A DNA stretch of 64,000 nucleotides from Pempheris klunzingeri (GCF_042242105.1 NC_092014.1:6607874-6671873); one strand, 5' to 3'; shown: positions 1 through 12,000, counted from the stretch's first letter. The notes: generated by a model from the letters alone, not told the origin. Program-made: numbers and translations.

Positions 1-385
1 TGAATGACGGGATGGTCTGCTCCGGACTAAACGGTTAATGGTGATGCTGAGTAAATAAATCATTGTTTCTTTATCACACCCTCTATAGGGCAGGGTTGGG
101 GCCACAGGGACACCTGGAGGCACAATGCAAGATGAAGAGCGTGTGTGAGTGTCAGTGTGTGTACTAGCCTCAAGCTGTGGGCAACGAGGCACAAACTGAC
201 AATACGTCTGACAAGACAGATCAAATTCCTGGTGGAATAAGAGGGACACTGTACATGGAGTTCTAACACCAACAGTGGGATCCGATGGAAGATACAGCAG
301 TGTGTTTGGAAGACGAGCCGACCTGTCCCGCCCTCTCACCAGCCTCTTGGAGACGAAGGGGGCAAAGAAAACCTCTTTCTTTCTG

Positions 386-413
386 ACACACACACACACA
401 CACACACACACAC
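386..413. repeat. (CA)n microsatellite
   Basis: About 14 uninterrupted CA units. It is the first of seven dinucleotide tracts within the first 2.9 kb. Confidence 0.95.
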
Positions 414-678
414 TTACATATTTCACCCGAATACACCTGCCCCTCTCCAGGACTCTCCTGTTGCACTATGATTTCAGCAGTCAACCTGTATGTTGTCTGA
501 GCCTCCAAACTGCACTGCCAGCATGGCTTAAAGAGTAGTAAACTACACTAGAGTAATCCTTGACTTGAATGGAAGTTACTATCTTTGTAATAAACTAGAC
601 TGGGAGGCGGGCAGCTGGTCAGGACACAGGTCTGTGTATCAGCTCCTGCCCTGCAGATGTACAAACACTCGAACACAT

Positions 679-700
679 ACACACACACACACACACACAC
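679..700. repeat. (CA)n microsatellite
   Basis: About 11 uninterrupted CA units. Confidence 0.95.
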
Positions 701-1829
701 TGTGTCTGTTTTTAGGAGGACGTAAAAACTACCGACTGTTTGTTATTGTTGATGTCAGCTAATTGAACATTCCAAAAAGTGGACCAAACTTGGCCGCCTA
801 TCAGGACGAGAGTGTGTGTTCTAGTGTTTCTAGATCTAGAGACATTCAGTATAGCATCCTTGCTTCCTCTCTTAGCTAGCCTTCAGGTCATACTGCATGC
901 TTCCTACTGCCCTGTGTTACAGTTAAACTCCTATACAGGGTCATATATGCACACACATGCACACACATATATGCACATACAGACACACATGCACATACGC
1001 GGTAGTCTAGGATAGTAGTTTAGGGTGGGTGTGTGTGTCGAAGCTATGAGATAGCTTCTCTTTGTGCACTTTGTAGATTTTATACCCTGCCACCTAACAC
1101 AGACGTTTGACCAAAAACACTTTTATACGGAAAAATATGAATATTCTCAGTCATTCGCTGGATAGATGTTTTCTTTTCTCTTATTTCTCTTTGACATTGG
1201 GTTTTAGGGCACCGTTAAGGGCACAGTTTTGTCGGTTTCCATTGTGAGGTCAGAAGTTTTACAGTGTTTAGATAATGGGTACAGCATCATACAGTATACA
1301 CAACACCAACTCTTGATCTTTCTCTTCTTTTTATAACTCTTACTGTGCTCATCCCTCCTTCCAGCCTTTTCCTTCTCCTTTTCATTAGCTTTTGTTTATT
1401 CTCTCAATTACTCCTCCCTCCTCTTTGCTCCTTCCCTGCTTCCTCCCCTATTGAGTAGATTGAGTGTCAGCAGAATAAAGTTCAGTCGTGGTGTTTTAAA
1501 CTCAACATATTGTTGGAAATCAATTGATATCAGTAGTCGTATGAATTCATCAAATTCAACACCGGCTCTCGTAGGATACAGTACTTTTTTCTAATAACTT
1601 TCTATGTTGAACAAAAGAACTCCAGGCCCGTTTTAATGTTTCCGTAGTGGATTTAGAGGCAGCGTGCAGCACTGTTGCAGTTTTACTATTCAAATTAATA
1701 CTCCTGGACGAGCGTCAGAGCAGCTTCTACTTATGTGGCTCTCCGTTGGCGAGAACACGGCGCTTGTGTTTCAGCAGAGTCACGTGGCAAAGTAGAGAGT
1801 TTGCAAAGTGACTCGTTACAGAGGCAACA

Positions 1830-1830
<1 letters not shown>

Positions 1831-1861
<31 letters not shown>

Positions 1862-1882
1862 TACACACACACACATACACAC
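1831..1882. repeat. (CT)n(CA)n compound microsatellite
   Basis: A short CT run passes into CA repeats broken twice by an AT step. Confidence 0.95.
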
Positions 1883-2032
1883 TTGACGAGCTGGCAATGT
1901 GTGTATGAGTGTTCTAGAAATCCATAATCTACTGAGTAAGGGCATTGATTTTTGAGCACAAGGATTTTGATGGAAAAAGGACTTGATATGCCATTAGCTG
2001 AGCGTCTGTCTCTATTCTCTTTCTATTCTCTA

Positions 2033-2073
<41 letters not shown>

Positions 2074-2108
2074 ACACACACACACATACATATAAATATA
2101 TATATATA
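2033..2108. repeat. (CT)n(CA)n(TA)n compound microsatellite
   Basis: CT, CA and then TA units run together over about 75 bases. This is the longest simple repeat in the left part of the window. Confidence 0.95.
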
Positions 2109-2635
2109 GGCTGCAAAGAATGCAAGACAGTTTGAACAAAAAAAATGCACCTTTTGAACGGTGAACACTGCCCCTCTTTTGGTTTGGTGTGTGAGTTATA
2201 TGCACAATATCAGGTTGCAATATTATAATTCTGTACAGAGAAATCTTTGTTTTAAATGTTAGAAACTGATTTCATTTGTTTGATTTGAATGGTATTAAGT
2301 GTTGAGTTCATTTCAATAACAACGTGGCTTTTTATTCTGCTTCTTAAAAAAAAAGACTGGCATGTTTTAGATACTTGTGTGATTTTTTTTTTAATTCTTT
2401 TTTTTCTTCTGGTGTGTTGTTGGTTGGGACCTCACTGTACAGTCCTCACTGCTGGGTTAAGAGACTAGTTAACTATGCCGGTCAGCTAACCAGTTAACTA
2501 GCAACACGTAGCTGGGTCTCTCATCTGAATCACACTCAATGAATAATGATAGTCCAGCCTGTGTGGTTAAAGCAGCCCCCCCCCTCCCTCCCACATAGTT
2601 CTCTTCCACTACGAGTCTGTGCTGTTTCACCTCTG

Positions 2636-2649
2636 AGTGTGTGTGTGTG

Positions 2650-2682
<33 letters not shown>
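2636..2682. repeat. (GT)n microsatellite
   Basis: GT units with two GA/GC interruptions near the left end. The tract has opposite base polarity to the CA tracts upstream and could pair with them in RNA. Confidence 0.95.
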
Positions 2683-2685
<3 letters not shown>

Positions 2686-2745
2686 GCACCGTTCAGGCAT
2701 TTATATAAGACAGAGGATGATATATGTATCGAGAGGTTGTTTGTG

Positions 2746-2780
2746 GTGTGTGTGTGTTTGTGGTGTGTGTGTGTGTGTGT
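2746..2780. repeat. (GT)n microsatellite
   Basis: Interrupted GT tract (GGTGTG, TTTG, then a pure GT run). Confidence 0.9.
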
Positions 2781-2859
2781 ATGCTTTTCTGTACTCTCTT
2801 TACTTCGTCCCACACATAACATTTGACCTGGCTCTTACTCATATAACACAAATACAGTC

Positions 2860-2884
2860 TCACACACACACACACACACACACA
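2860..2884. repeat. (CA)n microsatellite
   Basis: About 12 CA units, complementary to the GT tracts 80-220 bases upstream. Confidence 0.95.
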
Positions 2885-3380
2885 TGTTGCGTCTGTACTG
2901 TTGAGGTTAAGAGAGCGTGGAGAATGAGTTTTGTATGTCCACCATCACAGAGATTTTTACACCAACCTTTTGTTAAGATTTTTTTGGGTTTTTTAAATTG
3001 CATGACGTGCTTGTGTTTCTGGTGGTACCTATTTTGCTGCAACACCTCAGTTCTCCCTGAGTTGACCCACTGGGCTACATGTACCCCCGTTGCCCTCCAC
3101 CCACGGTTAGTGCACCACGTCTGACTTGAGCCCTGGATGCTTCAACACTCTGACTCCCGGCCTGTGTTGTCACCAAAAGGGCACCCAGCTGGCTCCTGCA
3201 CAACGCCAGCCGCTATCGAGGAACATGTGGACGGCGTTTCCAGGCTCAGCACAGTTCCTAGTTTGGCTCCGCTGTGCTGGGTGGAGTTAGTACGTGGAGT
3301 TGGTGTGTAGTCCTCTGGGTCTCCCTGCTGTGTATCTCACTTGTGTATAAGTTCAGGGGTTTCTAAGCTACTAGTTGTGT

Positions 3381-3433
3381 TGTAAATACTACCTTGTCAC
3401 TCAGTACCTCTGTACAATCTGTAAATAAGTAAA
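3381..3433 (+). terminator. Candidate poly(A) site with two Pumilio-type motifs
   Basis: TGTAAATA occurs at 3381-3388 and again at 3420-3427. The second copy directly abuts AGTAAA (3428-3433), a known variant poly(A) signal. A GT-rich stretch (TTGTCTGGGTCTTGTTG) follows about 20 bases later, as expected for a downstream cleavage element. TGTANATA is the Pumilio-binding consensus. There is no canonical AATAAA here, so use of the site is inferred. Confidence 0.4.
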
Positions 3434-3450
3434 GGCTACATTTTTCTACT

Positions 3451-4500
3451 TGTCTGGGTCTTGTTGATTAATCTTTTTTAAGTAACTATATTCATTAACC
3501 AATAATTAATGCATCATAGATTAATAATGAGGCAATGGTACAGATCATTTTGAAGCAGGAACAGTTTGACATTTTTGGAAAAAAAAAAATTCACTTTCTT
3601 GCCATGAATAATGAGGAAATCAATATCATTCATGTCTATATGTTAAATATGGAGCTTAAGCCAGCAGAGTTTAGCTTAGCTTCGATAAGCGTACAGCCAC
3701 ATGTCGACATTCTTAACACTTTGCAGATTAAACAAATGGAATATAAAGTGATAATTAGTGAGGTTCAGACTACTCAATATTTTTGTCTGTTGAGACGATC
3801 ACTGCTTGTAGACTATAGTTTTAAATTCTTAAAATTCTCTAAAACAAGCTTTAAAAATGGATCTTTCCTCCAACATCTTGCGCTTGGCCATGTTGGTTAT
3901 TGTCAGAGAACACGTGAAATTTGTTGTGGAAGGAAAAAATTTAAAAAAAAATAAAAATTGGATGAAAAATCTGAATTTTTCGAGCAGATGCAGTTGTGGT
4001 TGTTGTCCGCTATGATACACTACAGGAGATAAAAGATCAATTGTCATATCCGATGCCCAATTTTGTTCTAGATAGCATATCAGGCTATTATCTATAAAAT
4101 ATCTATCTACAGAATACTGATCAATTCTTTATTAATTACAATGTATAAATCCCTTTATGTGCAAACACCTTCAGCACCAATAGAGCATACAGTAGAAGGT
4201 TTTTCTAAACTTGTAACTAATTTATTAATCATTAATATATAATTTGTTGATTTATAAAAGAGGAATAACCCATTAATAATAACAATTATGATTTAAAGGG
4301 TCTTGACTGGCGGTCCTCTCATTTCAGTTTATCTCACAGTCCATCTGATGAGAAACAGGAAATGGGGTTGAAAGAAAAAAGCTAGTTTACAGACTCAAGA
4401 TAATTTGGTTAGATGGTTATTACCATTAATTAATTCTGCTTCAGATGCTCTGCAGTGTTTTTAGCTGCTAGGCTCTCCGAATAGCCACGTGGGTCTGTTG
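3451..4500. other. AT-rich intergenic DNA
   Basis: No exon recognised. A degenerate trace of a dispersed repeat (the TTTAGCTTAGCTT word) lies near 3669-3690. Runs of A/T produce an open frame at 3535-3954, but it has no recognisable protein character. Confidence 0.6.
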
Positions 4501-4504
4501 GTCG

Positions 4505-4860
4505 GTCAGTCCACCACTTTGGTTTAGACGGTTTGATGGACATTCATGATCCCCAGAGGATGAATCCTCCTGACTCCAGTGATCTCCTGGCATCACCATG
4601 AGGCTGACATTCGTGGTATTGAGTGAAATGTTTGAACTATTCTGTTCTAAACATTCATGTTCCCCTCAGGACGAATTGTACTAACTTTGCCGACCCCTTA
4701 GCTGTTCATCTAACACCATCATCTGGGCAAAACTAATGACATCCCATCAGCCTCAGCTGTACCTTGTGTTTAGCTCTAGCCCGATTAGCCAATGTTCGCA
4801 TGCTAATATGCTAAACTAAGATGGTGAACATCGTAAACGTATGCGGTGAATCTATCATCT
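4505..4860 (+). repeat. Dispersed teleost repeat, forward copy (contains GCATGCTAAT...CTAAACTAAGATGG)
   Basis: An interspersed repeat recognised by comparison with a second, inverted copy at about 12360-13105. Shared words include CATCAGCCTCAGCTG, ACATTCATG followed by CCCAGAGGATGAATCC, and CATGAGGCTGACA. The family is common in teleost genomes, but I do not assign it to a class. The copy is diverged and probably old. Confidence 0.7.
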
Positions 4861-5214
4861 TATTTAAACGCTAGCCAAAGAAAGTAGTGCCGGAGGATGA
4901 ACATCATCTATCATCTGTCATCTATGCAGTTTACTGATTATTCAGAGAAAAGGGTTTTTTGGGATTCTGCTGCAAAAGAGCTCTGTCTCCCTCACGCTCT
5001 GTAGGCTTTCATAATGCACCCTTAGCTTGAGTGTGTGAGCGTCAGCGTGCGTGCAAAATGTGTATGTATGTGTGTGTTTAGATCAGTGTTCTGGTAAAAA
5101 GCTTTATTTTTATATTTTTGTCTCCCTCAGGAGACGGACGCTCTAATCTGGGCTGAAGTGGGACAGGAGAGGGGAGCAGAGAGGAGAACACAGACCAACA
5201 CACATTCTCAGACT

Positions 5215-5215
<1 letters not shown>

Positions 5216-5261
<46 letters not shown>

Positions 5262-5263
5262 CA
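5216..5263. repeat. (CA)n microsatellite
   Basis: More than 20 CA units in an almost pure run. Confidence 0.95.
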
Positions 5264-6574
5264 CTTATGCATGCTGCAAATCAGCGCACACACCAAGGCT
5301 GGAGGATCTGTCACAAGCCATAGACCAGCTGCAGCCAAAGGAGAAGGAGGAAGGAGGAGAGAGGAGAACAAAGAGGCGAGGAGTCCCGCTGCAGCCGTCC
5401 AGACTTTCTTTGAAATGGCTCGTGAGGAAAACATCACAAAACACGCCACAGAGCATCTACACAGGCCTATGCGCCTCTTTGTGCGTCGAAGAGTGTGTGA
5501 TTATGTGCATATGCATGTGTGTTAGTGTGTGTCGCTTCCTCTGAGACGGGGTGTGAGGACCACAGCGGCCTAATTCTTCCTGACGTGATCCATATGCTCG
5601 TATCTAATGGACAGAGCAGCAACACACACACAAGCCCCTGCCTCTTATTTAATTAATAGAATTGAGCCGCCCCACATGTCAGGCTATAATGCAATTATTG
5701 TAACACAGAGGAGCAGAATACATGTGCCTTGTACCCCTGAAGTAACATACAACCCACAACACACTCATACATACACACAAGACACACATGTGCATATTCC
5801 TGTAGATACACAGACGTAATCCCAAGGCTACACACTCATCAAATTGGGCGTTCTACCACATATAGCCGCACTGTAGGGGTGTGAGATTAAGCAGATAAAT
5901 TAAGATAATTAATTTCCTGGATTAAGAACGTCTCCATCTGAGCAACCCCGCGGCTGGAGACGAGTCCGGAGGAAAACAAGAGGCATAAGTCAGAGGGAAG
6001 AATAAGCAGAGAGAGGATGATGGAGGGCGATGAGGGTGATAGTGCTGATTTTGACAGGCCCGCTGTAGGCTGTTAGCTCTTCCCAAGACTTCAAACATCC
6101 TCATTAACCAGCAGTCAGCCTACACACTTAACACGTGTGTGTGTTCGCATGTTCACTTGTGTTCTTAAACTGTTGTGATTGTATGTGTGACAGAGCTGGA
6201 TAGATGGAAGAAGAAGAAGAAGAGAGGGAGAGAGGGAGAGCAGCGTGTCAGCCTACACACCAAACAAACCCATGAAAATTCATAAGGACCTGGCGACGCC
6301 TACTCACAAATACTAAAAATACTGGAGTGAGTTGAGCCTAGTCAGAGGGGAGGAAAGGGGAGGAAGAAGAGTGAGAAAGAGAGGAGATGAATAGAGAGAA
6401 ATGAGAGAGCAGCAGCAGAGGAGGAGGAGGGAGAGAAGACGAGATAGGTGTAACATGAACCAAGGGAGAGTAGAGCAGAAAGAGAAGAGAAATAATAGTT
6501 ACATCAACTGCATCCAACTTGGAACATCTATTCTCAGCCTCCAGCGGTCAGCACTCACTTTGTGTAAGAGAGAG

Positions 6575-6598
6575 AGTGTGTGTGTGTGTGTGTGTGTC
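6575..6598. repeat. (GT)n microsatellite
   Basis: Pure GT run after a short GA run. A second, shorter GT run lies at 6703-6722. Confidence 0.9.
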
Positions 6599-6890
6599 AG
6601 CGTGAAAATGTTTTCCCATTTTCCCTGGATATCGTGAGCTTGAAGAAGAAGAAAAAAAATACTGTTTCAATTTTTCTCAACATGTTGACATTCAAGCCTC
6701 TTTGTGTGTGTGTGTGTGTGTGTAAGTCCGTGTTCATACTGATTTGATGGGGATTGACAGCATTTTACCGTCAAAGTCATCCATCCAGCAGGGGAAGAAG
6801 GGTGGGAGGGCAGTTTTGATTTTGATTTTGCTTTCAGCACTCATATACAGTCAAAGAAGACATTTTGTTCGGGCGTCTGAATCAGGGCGA

Positions 6891-6967
6891 AGCGGCTCCT
6901 TTCACAGCTCTGATGCTGCACCTTCTGCAGGTTTTAGTTAATGCTGACAGTTTGATTGACAGCACAG
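6891..6967. repeat. Short duplicated segment, copy 1
   Basis: Matches 8992-9073 in the same orientation. Shared words are CGGCTCCTTTCACAGCT, TTTTAGT/CTTTAGT followed by AAT/AAC GCTGACAG, and TTTGATTGACA. It is probably a fragment of a dispersed repeat. Confidence 0.7.
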
Positions 6968-6979
6968 CCGTATACCCAG

Positions 6980-6980
<1 letters not shown>

Positions 6981-7010
<30 letters not shown>
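6981..7010. repeat. (CTAT)n tetranucleotide microsatellite
   Basis: Seven or more perfect CTAT units followed by AGAGAGATGA. Confidence 0.95.
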
Positions 7011-7011
<1 letters not shown>

Positions 7012-7555
7012 GAGAGATGAGAGATGAGGAGCAGCAGTCTAGTGAGCTCACTTATCAAACTTCAGCTGAGGCCGACTCAAGTGACATCACTTGAGGCAGT
7101 TCATCAGGTTTCACTCAGCTCTGTCTGGAGCAACAAAATACTTTTCTGTCCCCTTATGTAGTAGTACTCTTCAAGACAGCTGACAGTGTTTGATGTGGAG
7201 AACTGTGGACTTCTCCTTTAATAAATGATTCCTGAGTTATCGTAAATTAATCCTTTAGTTACTAAAGTCCTTCAATTCAATGGTCTCGTTGAATGACTTA
7301 CTAGCATTCAAGTGCAGGTTTGATGGCTTTTAAGAAGCAGGTACATCAGAGGGTTCTTGTTTTCTAATAAGCTACAGGCTGCACTGTTCAACAGTTTGTG
7401 AAATATGCTCACTCACTTTGGTGCAGAGACTTAAATGAAGGGATTGATATCTCTCTCATATCTGAACGGTAACTACGAAGCTTCATCCAGCACATTAGCT
7501 TTCATTTGGAGTGATTCCTTCCCACACGTCTGCAGCTGTGAATGTTTAAAAGGTG
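7011..7555. other. Intergenic DNA, no feature recognised
   Basis: No exon, RNA gene or clear repeat was seen between the CTAT microsatellite and the MITE that starts at 7556. Confidence 0.6.
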
Positions 7556-8335
7556 TTAAAGGTGCAATATGTAAGGTCCAGCCAGGAAGTCTAGTATAGA
7601 ATATTCAAAAATAAAGTGACAATTTAAAAAGAATGTGAAGAAATAACAGTACTGATGTTATGTCAGAGATGTCTGTACCTTGTTGCACACCAGCTAGCTC
7701 CAGACTCATAATACCACTTTCTACCAGAGGGGTGATGGTGAGTCACTGTAGCATCCAGTCTGTATGAGAGGAACACGAGAGGAAGAAGAAGTAGGGCTGC
7801 CACGCAAAAAATCTTCGGCCTTGAGACAATCACTGTCCACGACACCCAGCCTGACCAAACGCCTAGTGAGCGGTGAGAGGCCAAGTGACAGGTAATCACA
7901 GACTGTTGGTGCCCACATCTTTACAAAGACCTGGCTCCATCTCAGCGCCGTGGATCAAACTGTTGCTCTCAACAGGAGGAAAGTGCACCGAGCCGACAGA
8001 GCACAGGACTCCAGTAAGACAAGACAGACTCTGTTTACAGCAGCGATGCTCCATGCTCAGTGTTTCCCAGATTTCAACCCTTTAATGTGAGGAGGATGAA
8101 GACCACATTATCATCACTATCATGTTGCTGCTGTTTATGTTTCCCAAGATGCAAATCCAAAAAATATAATACAGAATATTGTTTTTAATTTATCTAACTT
8201 TACATTTAATCCTGTAAAATGACAAACAACTGAATCATTAACCTTGAGTCATTATACTTTTTTGAGGATTTTGCAGGTTTATTAGCAGAAGCATGAGGGT
8301 GCAGTGTGGCCAGATTTTACAAACAGCACCTTTAA
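7556..8335. mobile_element. Non-autonomous DNA transposon (MITE) with TTAAAGGTGC termini
   Basis: The left end reads TTAAAGGTGCAATATGTAA. The right end, GCACCTTTAA preceded by TTTTACAAACA, gives TTAAAGGTGCTGTTTGTAA on the other strand, so the terminal inverted repeat is about 19 bases with a few mismatches. The 780-base interior has no transposase frame. The last four bases (TTAA) serve as the target of the piggyBac-like element that follows directly. Confidence 0.7.
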
Positions 8336-8640
8336 CCCCTTGTTGCCTGTTGTCGCGAATTCGCCTCTAATCCCACTAATGCCGGTTGATGCATATTCTA
8401 TGTATACATTATATATACATAGATGCATGGATACATAAATAAATATATATATATATATATATGCTATGCATATGTACATAGATATTTTATTATACTATTA
8501 TTATATTGTACTATTCTATGCTATGCTATATTCAAATTAACAATCTTAATTCACTTAATTTAGCATCTGCTTGAATGCAAAAACACAAATCATTTATTTT
8601 TCTATATAATTATAAATAAATTCAGGCAGTAAGGGGTTAA
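8332..8640. mobile_element. piggyBac-like MITE, copy 1
   Basis: The element begins TTAACCCCTTGTTGCCTG and ends CAGGCAGTAAGGGGTTAA. That is a near-perfect 14-base terminal inverted repeat starting CCC, flanked on both sides by TTAA, the target-site hallmark of the piggyBac superfamily. It is 309 bases long, AT-rich inside with a TA run near 8443-8462, and has no transposase. Its interior is the reverse complement of copy 2 at 12433-12785, less a segment of about 40 bases near the GAATTCG end. Confidence 0.85.
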
Positions 8641-8980
8641 ACCGGCACTCCACCAACTTTAGACATGACAGTCAGTTTATTCGTCAGCAGAAGTTTTACT
8701 CAGCTTGTGAACGCTGTTGTATAACGTCTGAGGTCTGAGAAATAATGCCAGTGAAGTCACCAGCGTTACTTTGTCTTGAGCTTTAGGCTTCATATCTTTA
8801 ACACACAGCCTGTGTTAAGGCATCGGAGTGCAGAGTCTGATAGTTTGGTTTTAGTGCTAAAAGTCAGAGTATCTCAGTCTCTGCTGCTTTTTAATTTCAG
8901 CCATCCTCTCTTTAATCTGTGCCTTGCAAGGCCTCAAACTATGGAAGTGGAACGCTTAAATCACTGGAGTGCCCCTTTAT
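8637..8980. mobile_element. Putative MITE with TTAAANNGGCACTCCA termini
   Basis: The left end is TTAAACCGGCACTCCA (8637-8652). The reverse complement of 8964-8979 is ATAAAGGGGCACTCCA, matching in 13 of 16 positions. It is about 344 bases long with no coding capacity. It shares its first four bases with the right TTAA of the piggyBac-like element, so three elements are stacked end to end. Confidence 0.6.
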
Positions 8981-8991
8981 TATCCTGGCTA

Positions 8992-9073
8992 AACGGCTCC
9001 TTTCACAGCTGTGGTGCTGGACTTTCTGCCGGCTTTAGTAAACGCTGACAGATGATGTTTGATTGACACCACA
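8992..9073. repeat. Short duplicated segment, copy 2
   Basis: Matches 6891-6967 in direct orientation, about 2.1 kb away. Confidence 0.7.
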
Positions 9074-12000
9074 GTCTCTGTCAGTCGCTCAGTTTGAGCA
9101 ACAAAGGCAACATGGCTTCCCTGGTAGAAAGCCATAAATCTCAAATAAGCGCATAGTGGAGAGATGTCATGCGTGACTGATGACAACTAGTCCCTTCCCC
9201 ACCTTCTCCTCGCTCCGCACACACATAAATAGCTCTGCCAGGCTATGCTTATGCTAATAGCTGCATGCTAATCAGGGTACTTCCAGGTGCAGAAATAGAC
9301 GCAGAACATTTAGAGTAAATTTAGCTTTAATAACCTGGCTAATCACACCATTAAACTTACATCCAGCGTGACGCGCACATACACAGTGTGTTGCATTGTT
9401 GGTGGTTTAATAGAGGGTTTCCACCTGACTGCTGCTTGCTGAAGGATGCTGGGAGGCAGGAACAAGGAGTTGGACAAACTGTGCTCCTTGTGCATCTCCA
9501 GCTACTCCCTCTATGTGTGAGAGCGTGTAAATGTGAGAGCCGAAGCTCTCAGACTTCACGCCGTTTTGTTGTGTTTGTTTTATTTTGTCTCTTCTATAAA
9601 TGATGAGGCTCCAGGCGGGAGAGAGAGAGGCACTCAGCCCTCCCCAGGGGGAAAGTGTTCGCCACTGGGCATCATCCCCTAAGCATCACCCACCTCCCCC
9701 AACCATAAAGGCCCACAGCAGACAAACGAGGACAGCCTGCATGTGTGTGACTGTCATATATGAAACCATGTTCCAATATTCAGAGACCACATGGTGTTCT
9801 TTGTTTTTGGGGTATTTTTTATCCACAGCATTGAGTTTGGCGTCCATAAAAAGGTAATATATTAGTCATTACTCAGTGTGAAAGGCAACATAAATTTTCA
9901 ATCTTGTTGTTTTACTCATTACTTCCTAGAAACAGTATTTATCACACAGCTCTGCCTATAAATTACCAGCAGTTTAATCTCTTCAGGGACTCTTTACAAC
10001 TTTAGTGACCTTGTGAGTGACCAGCGTGACCATCAACAGTAATTTGTTGCCTGTTAAAGTACAATCGAAGGCATGAGAATAAATTGCAGCCCAGGAAACG
10101 TAAATCTCTTTTTGCTGAGTGGATGAGTGTAAATGTTTAGTTTAGTTCAGTATTTTTTATATTAGATTATGATGACACAATAATGTACACAGGCATAGTT
10201 TATTTGTGGTCCAGATGACATTATACTACCAAATAAACAAAATAAATATCTATATCATTATCAATAAAGTTCCTCCAGTCAAACATCTAACATCACTAAT
10301 AATACAAACGAGTAGATATGATAAAAATACACGTTATTTACTAGTTTCTTTAATTAAGGATGAATAAACACTGCTGTAGGAAGACACTTTACAAAGTCAA
10401 TGTCATAACAGAATATAAGATTACAAATTCAAAGTTATTAACATCATCAATATGCATGCAGAACAGTAACATAGAGACAAAGTCAATAAAAACATCATTA
10501 CATTATAACTCATGATAACATTTTAACTCAGTATCACAGCTTTGACTCTTCTTATTGTCCTGCTGTTTTTATTATTGCTGTGTCCTTCTGTCTTTTACTG
10601 TATTGTGTTTCTACTGCTGTTGCCTTTAAATATGGTTTATAAATAAAGATGGATTAGATTGGATTATACTATAATGTTAGGAACTATTTAAAACAAGCAA
10701 AACACAAAAGCAAGTACAAAACATACAAAGCAATGAAATGAGGAACATAAATAACAAAACGTTGTATTGCATTATGGGACGCTAACTGGGACATGCAAAG
10801 CAGAAGCACAGACATAAAAAAAACACATACGTTATATAAAATGAATCATTACATAAAAGCACCACTGAAAGCAAAGCTACAATAAAAACATGCATGAAGG
10901 TACATGAGGACAGTCAGACGACAGCAGACAGCGAGGAAGGTGAACAGCACGGAGAGACTGAGGAGAACCAGCTTCAACTTCAGCGTTTCAAAGTTTAGTT
11001 TCACCTTTGAGGTGGTTACATATCTATTAAAAGTGAATACTGTACTCAGTTTCCAGTTGATCGAAAAAATCTCCACACACGGTCCACTAGCAGCTGTTCT
11101 GGAGCTTTCCATCACATGACATGGTCTTCCTAAAGGACGGATGGAGTCAACGTTTAAGCCAACGGGGGCAGGAAGTCCTAAGAGTGCTCAGGAAATCTGT
11201 AATCCCATGATAACTGAGAAAAAATGATCTGATCAAAAACTGAGCTCCAGAAACAGCTACCAAAGGGTATTTAGGTGAAACTATTTGGTCGATGAATTTA
11301 ATTTAGTTTTGAATGACTTGTATTTATGGTGATTTGAACTGTGTATAACCCTGTTATATAATCATCCTGTTCAATAGCAACAATAAACCTCCTGAAAAGA
11401 AATCACACTGGAAAATAAGTGTTCGTCCTGCTTAATTTTGATGGACTTGTAGTGGAGTTTCTTACATTTAGAAAACAAAATAGAGTTAACAGTTTGTTAA
11501 AGTACTTGTCAGTGTCAAACATGTCTTTCAGTTGAGTAAACCGACCTTTTAGCACTGTTGGCTGAGGCCATAAATTATCTAGTTGTAACCACATAGATGT
11601 TTAAAAATTGAGTCATTTATGAAGCTGAGGTGAACCCTGCTGCTTTTAAACATCACTGACTTACTTTCTCAGAGCATTACATGAACAGGAAAAGCCCATA
11701 AGTCCCCAATACTAGAAGATTCCTTGTACAAACTTGTATTGAATTATGTTCACATCAGGAGTAAAAGTCCAACTGGAGACTCAACAGGAGGCGCGGAGCA
11801 CAAAGTATTTCTCCTCTGTTAAAAGGAAACTTACCACTGGGCCTGATGCGTGTACCCTACTGGCTTCATACGCTGGATATGGATTTACACTTTAATTCCT
11901 CCAACTGTGACAACTTGAACAACATACATCATTTTATGCTGCACCCCTTTTTTTTAATGAGTCTTTGTTGCAGTAAACGCTCTGTTTCCTCAGTTGAATG

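Larger units (their letters stand above)
1..3450 (+). other. Non-coding region, probable 3' UTR of an upstream plus-strand gene (grin2a suspected)
   Basis: No exon or credible long open frame is visible; every open frame here is made of CA/GT repeats. The right edge looks like a transcript end on the plus strand: two TGTAAATA motifs (3381-3388 and 3420-3427), a variant poly(A) hexamer AGTAAA at 3428-3433, then a GT-rich stretch. In human 16p13, GRIN2A and C16orf72/HAPSTR1 are convergent neighbours, and hapstr1 lies on the minus strand at 31-34 kb here, so a plus-strand grin2a whose 3' UTR enters the window fits. That identity is inference from gene order; no coding residues support it. Confidence 0.35.
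4861..6890. other. Intergenic DNA with a microsatellite and a purine-rich tract
   Basis: Holds the (CA)n tract at 5216-5263 and a strongly purine-rich stretch at about 6190-6490 (GAA and GAG runs). No exon is recognised; open frames at 5158-5544 and 6401-6637 are translations of the simple repeats. Confidence 0.6.

Noticed and set aside
2469..3124. Open frames of 117 and 155 codons at 2.5-3.1 kb
   Set aside because: They consist largely of His-Thr or Cys-Val repeats translated from CA/GT tracts.
3535..3954. 139-codon open frame, plus strand
   Set aside because: AT-rich and Lys/Phe/Ile-rich, with part of a dispersed repeat inside; no family resemblance and no splice context.
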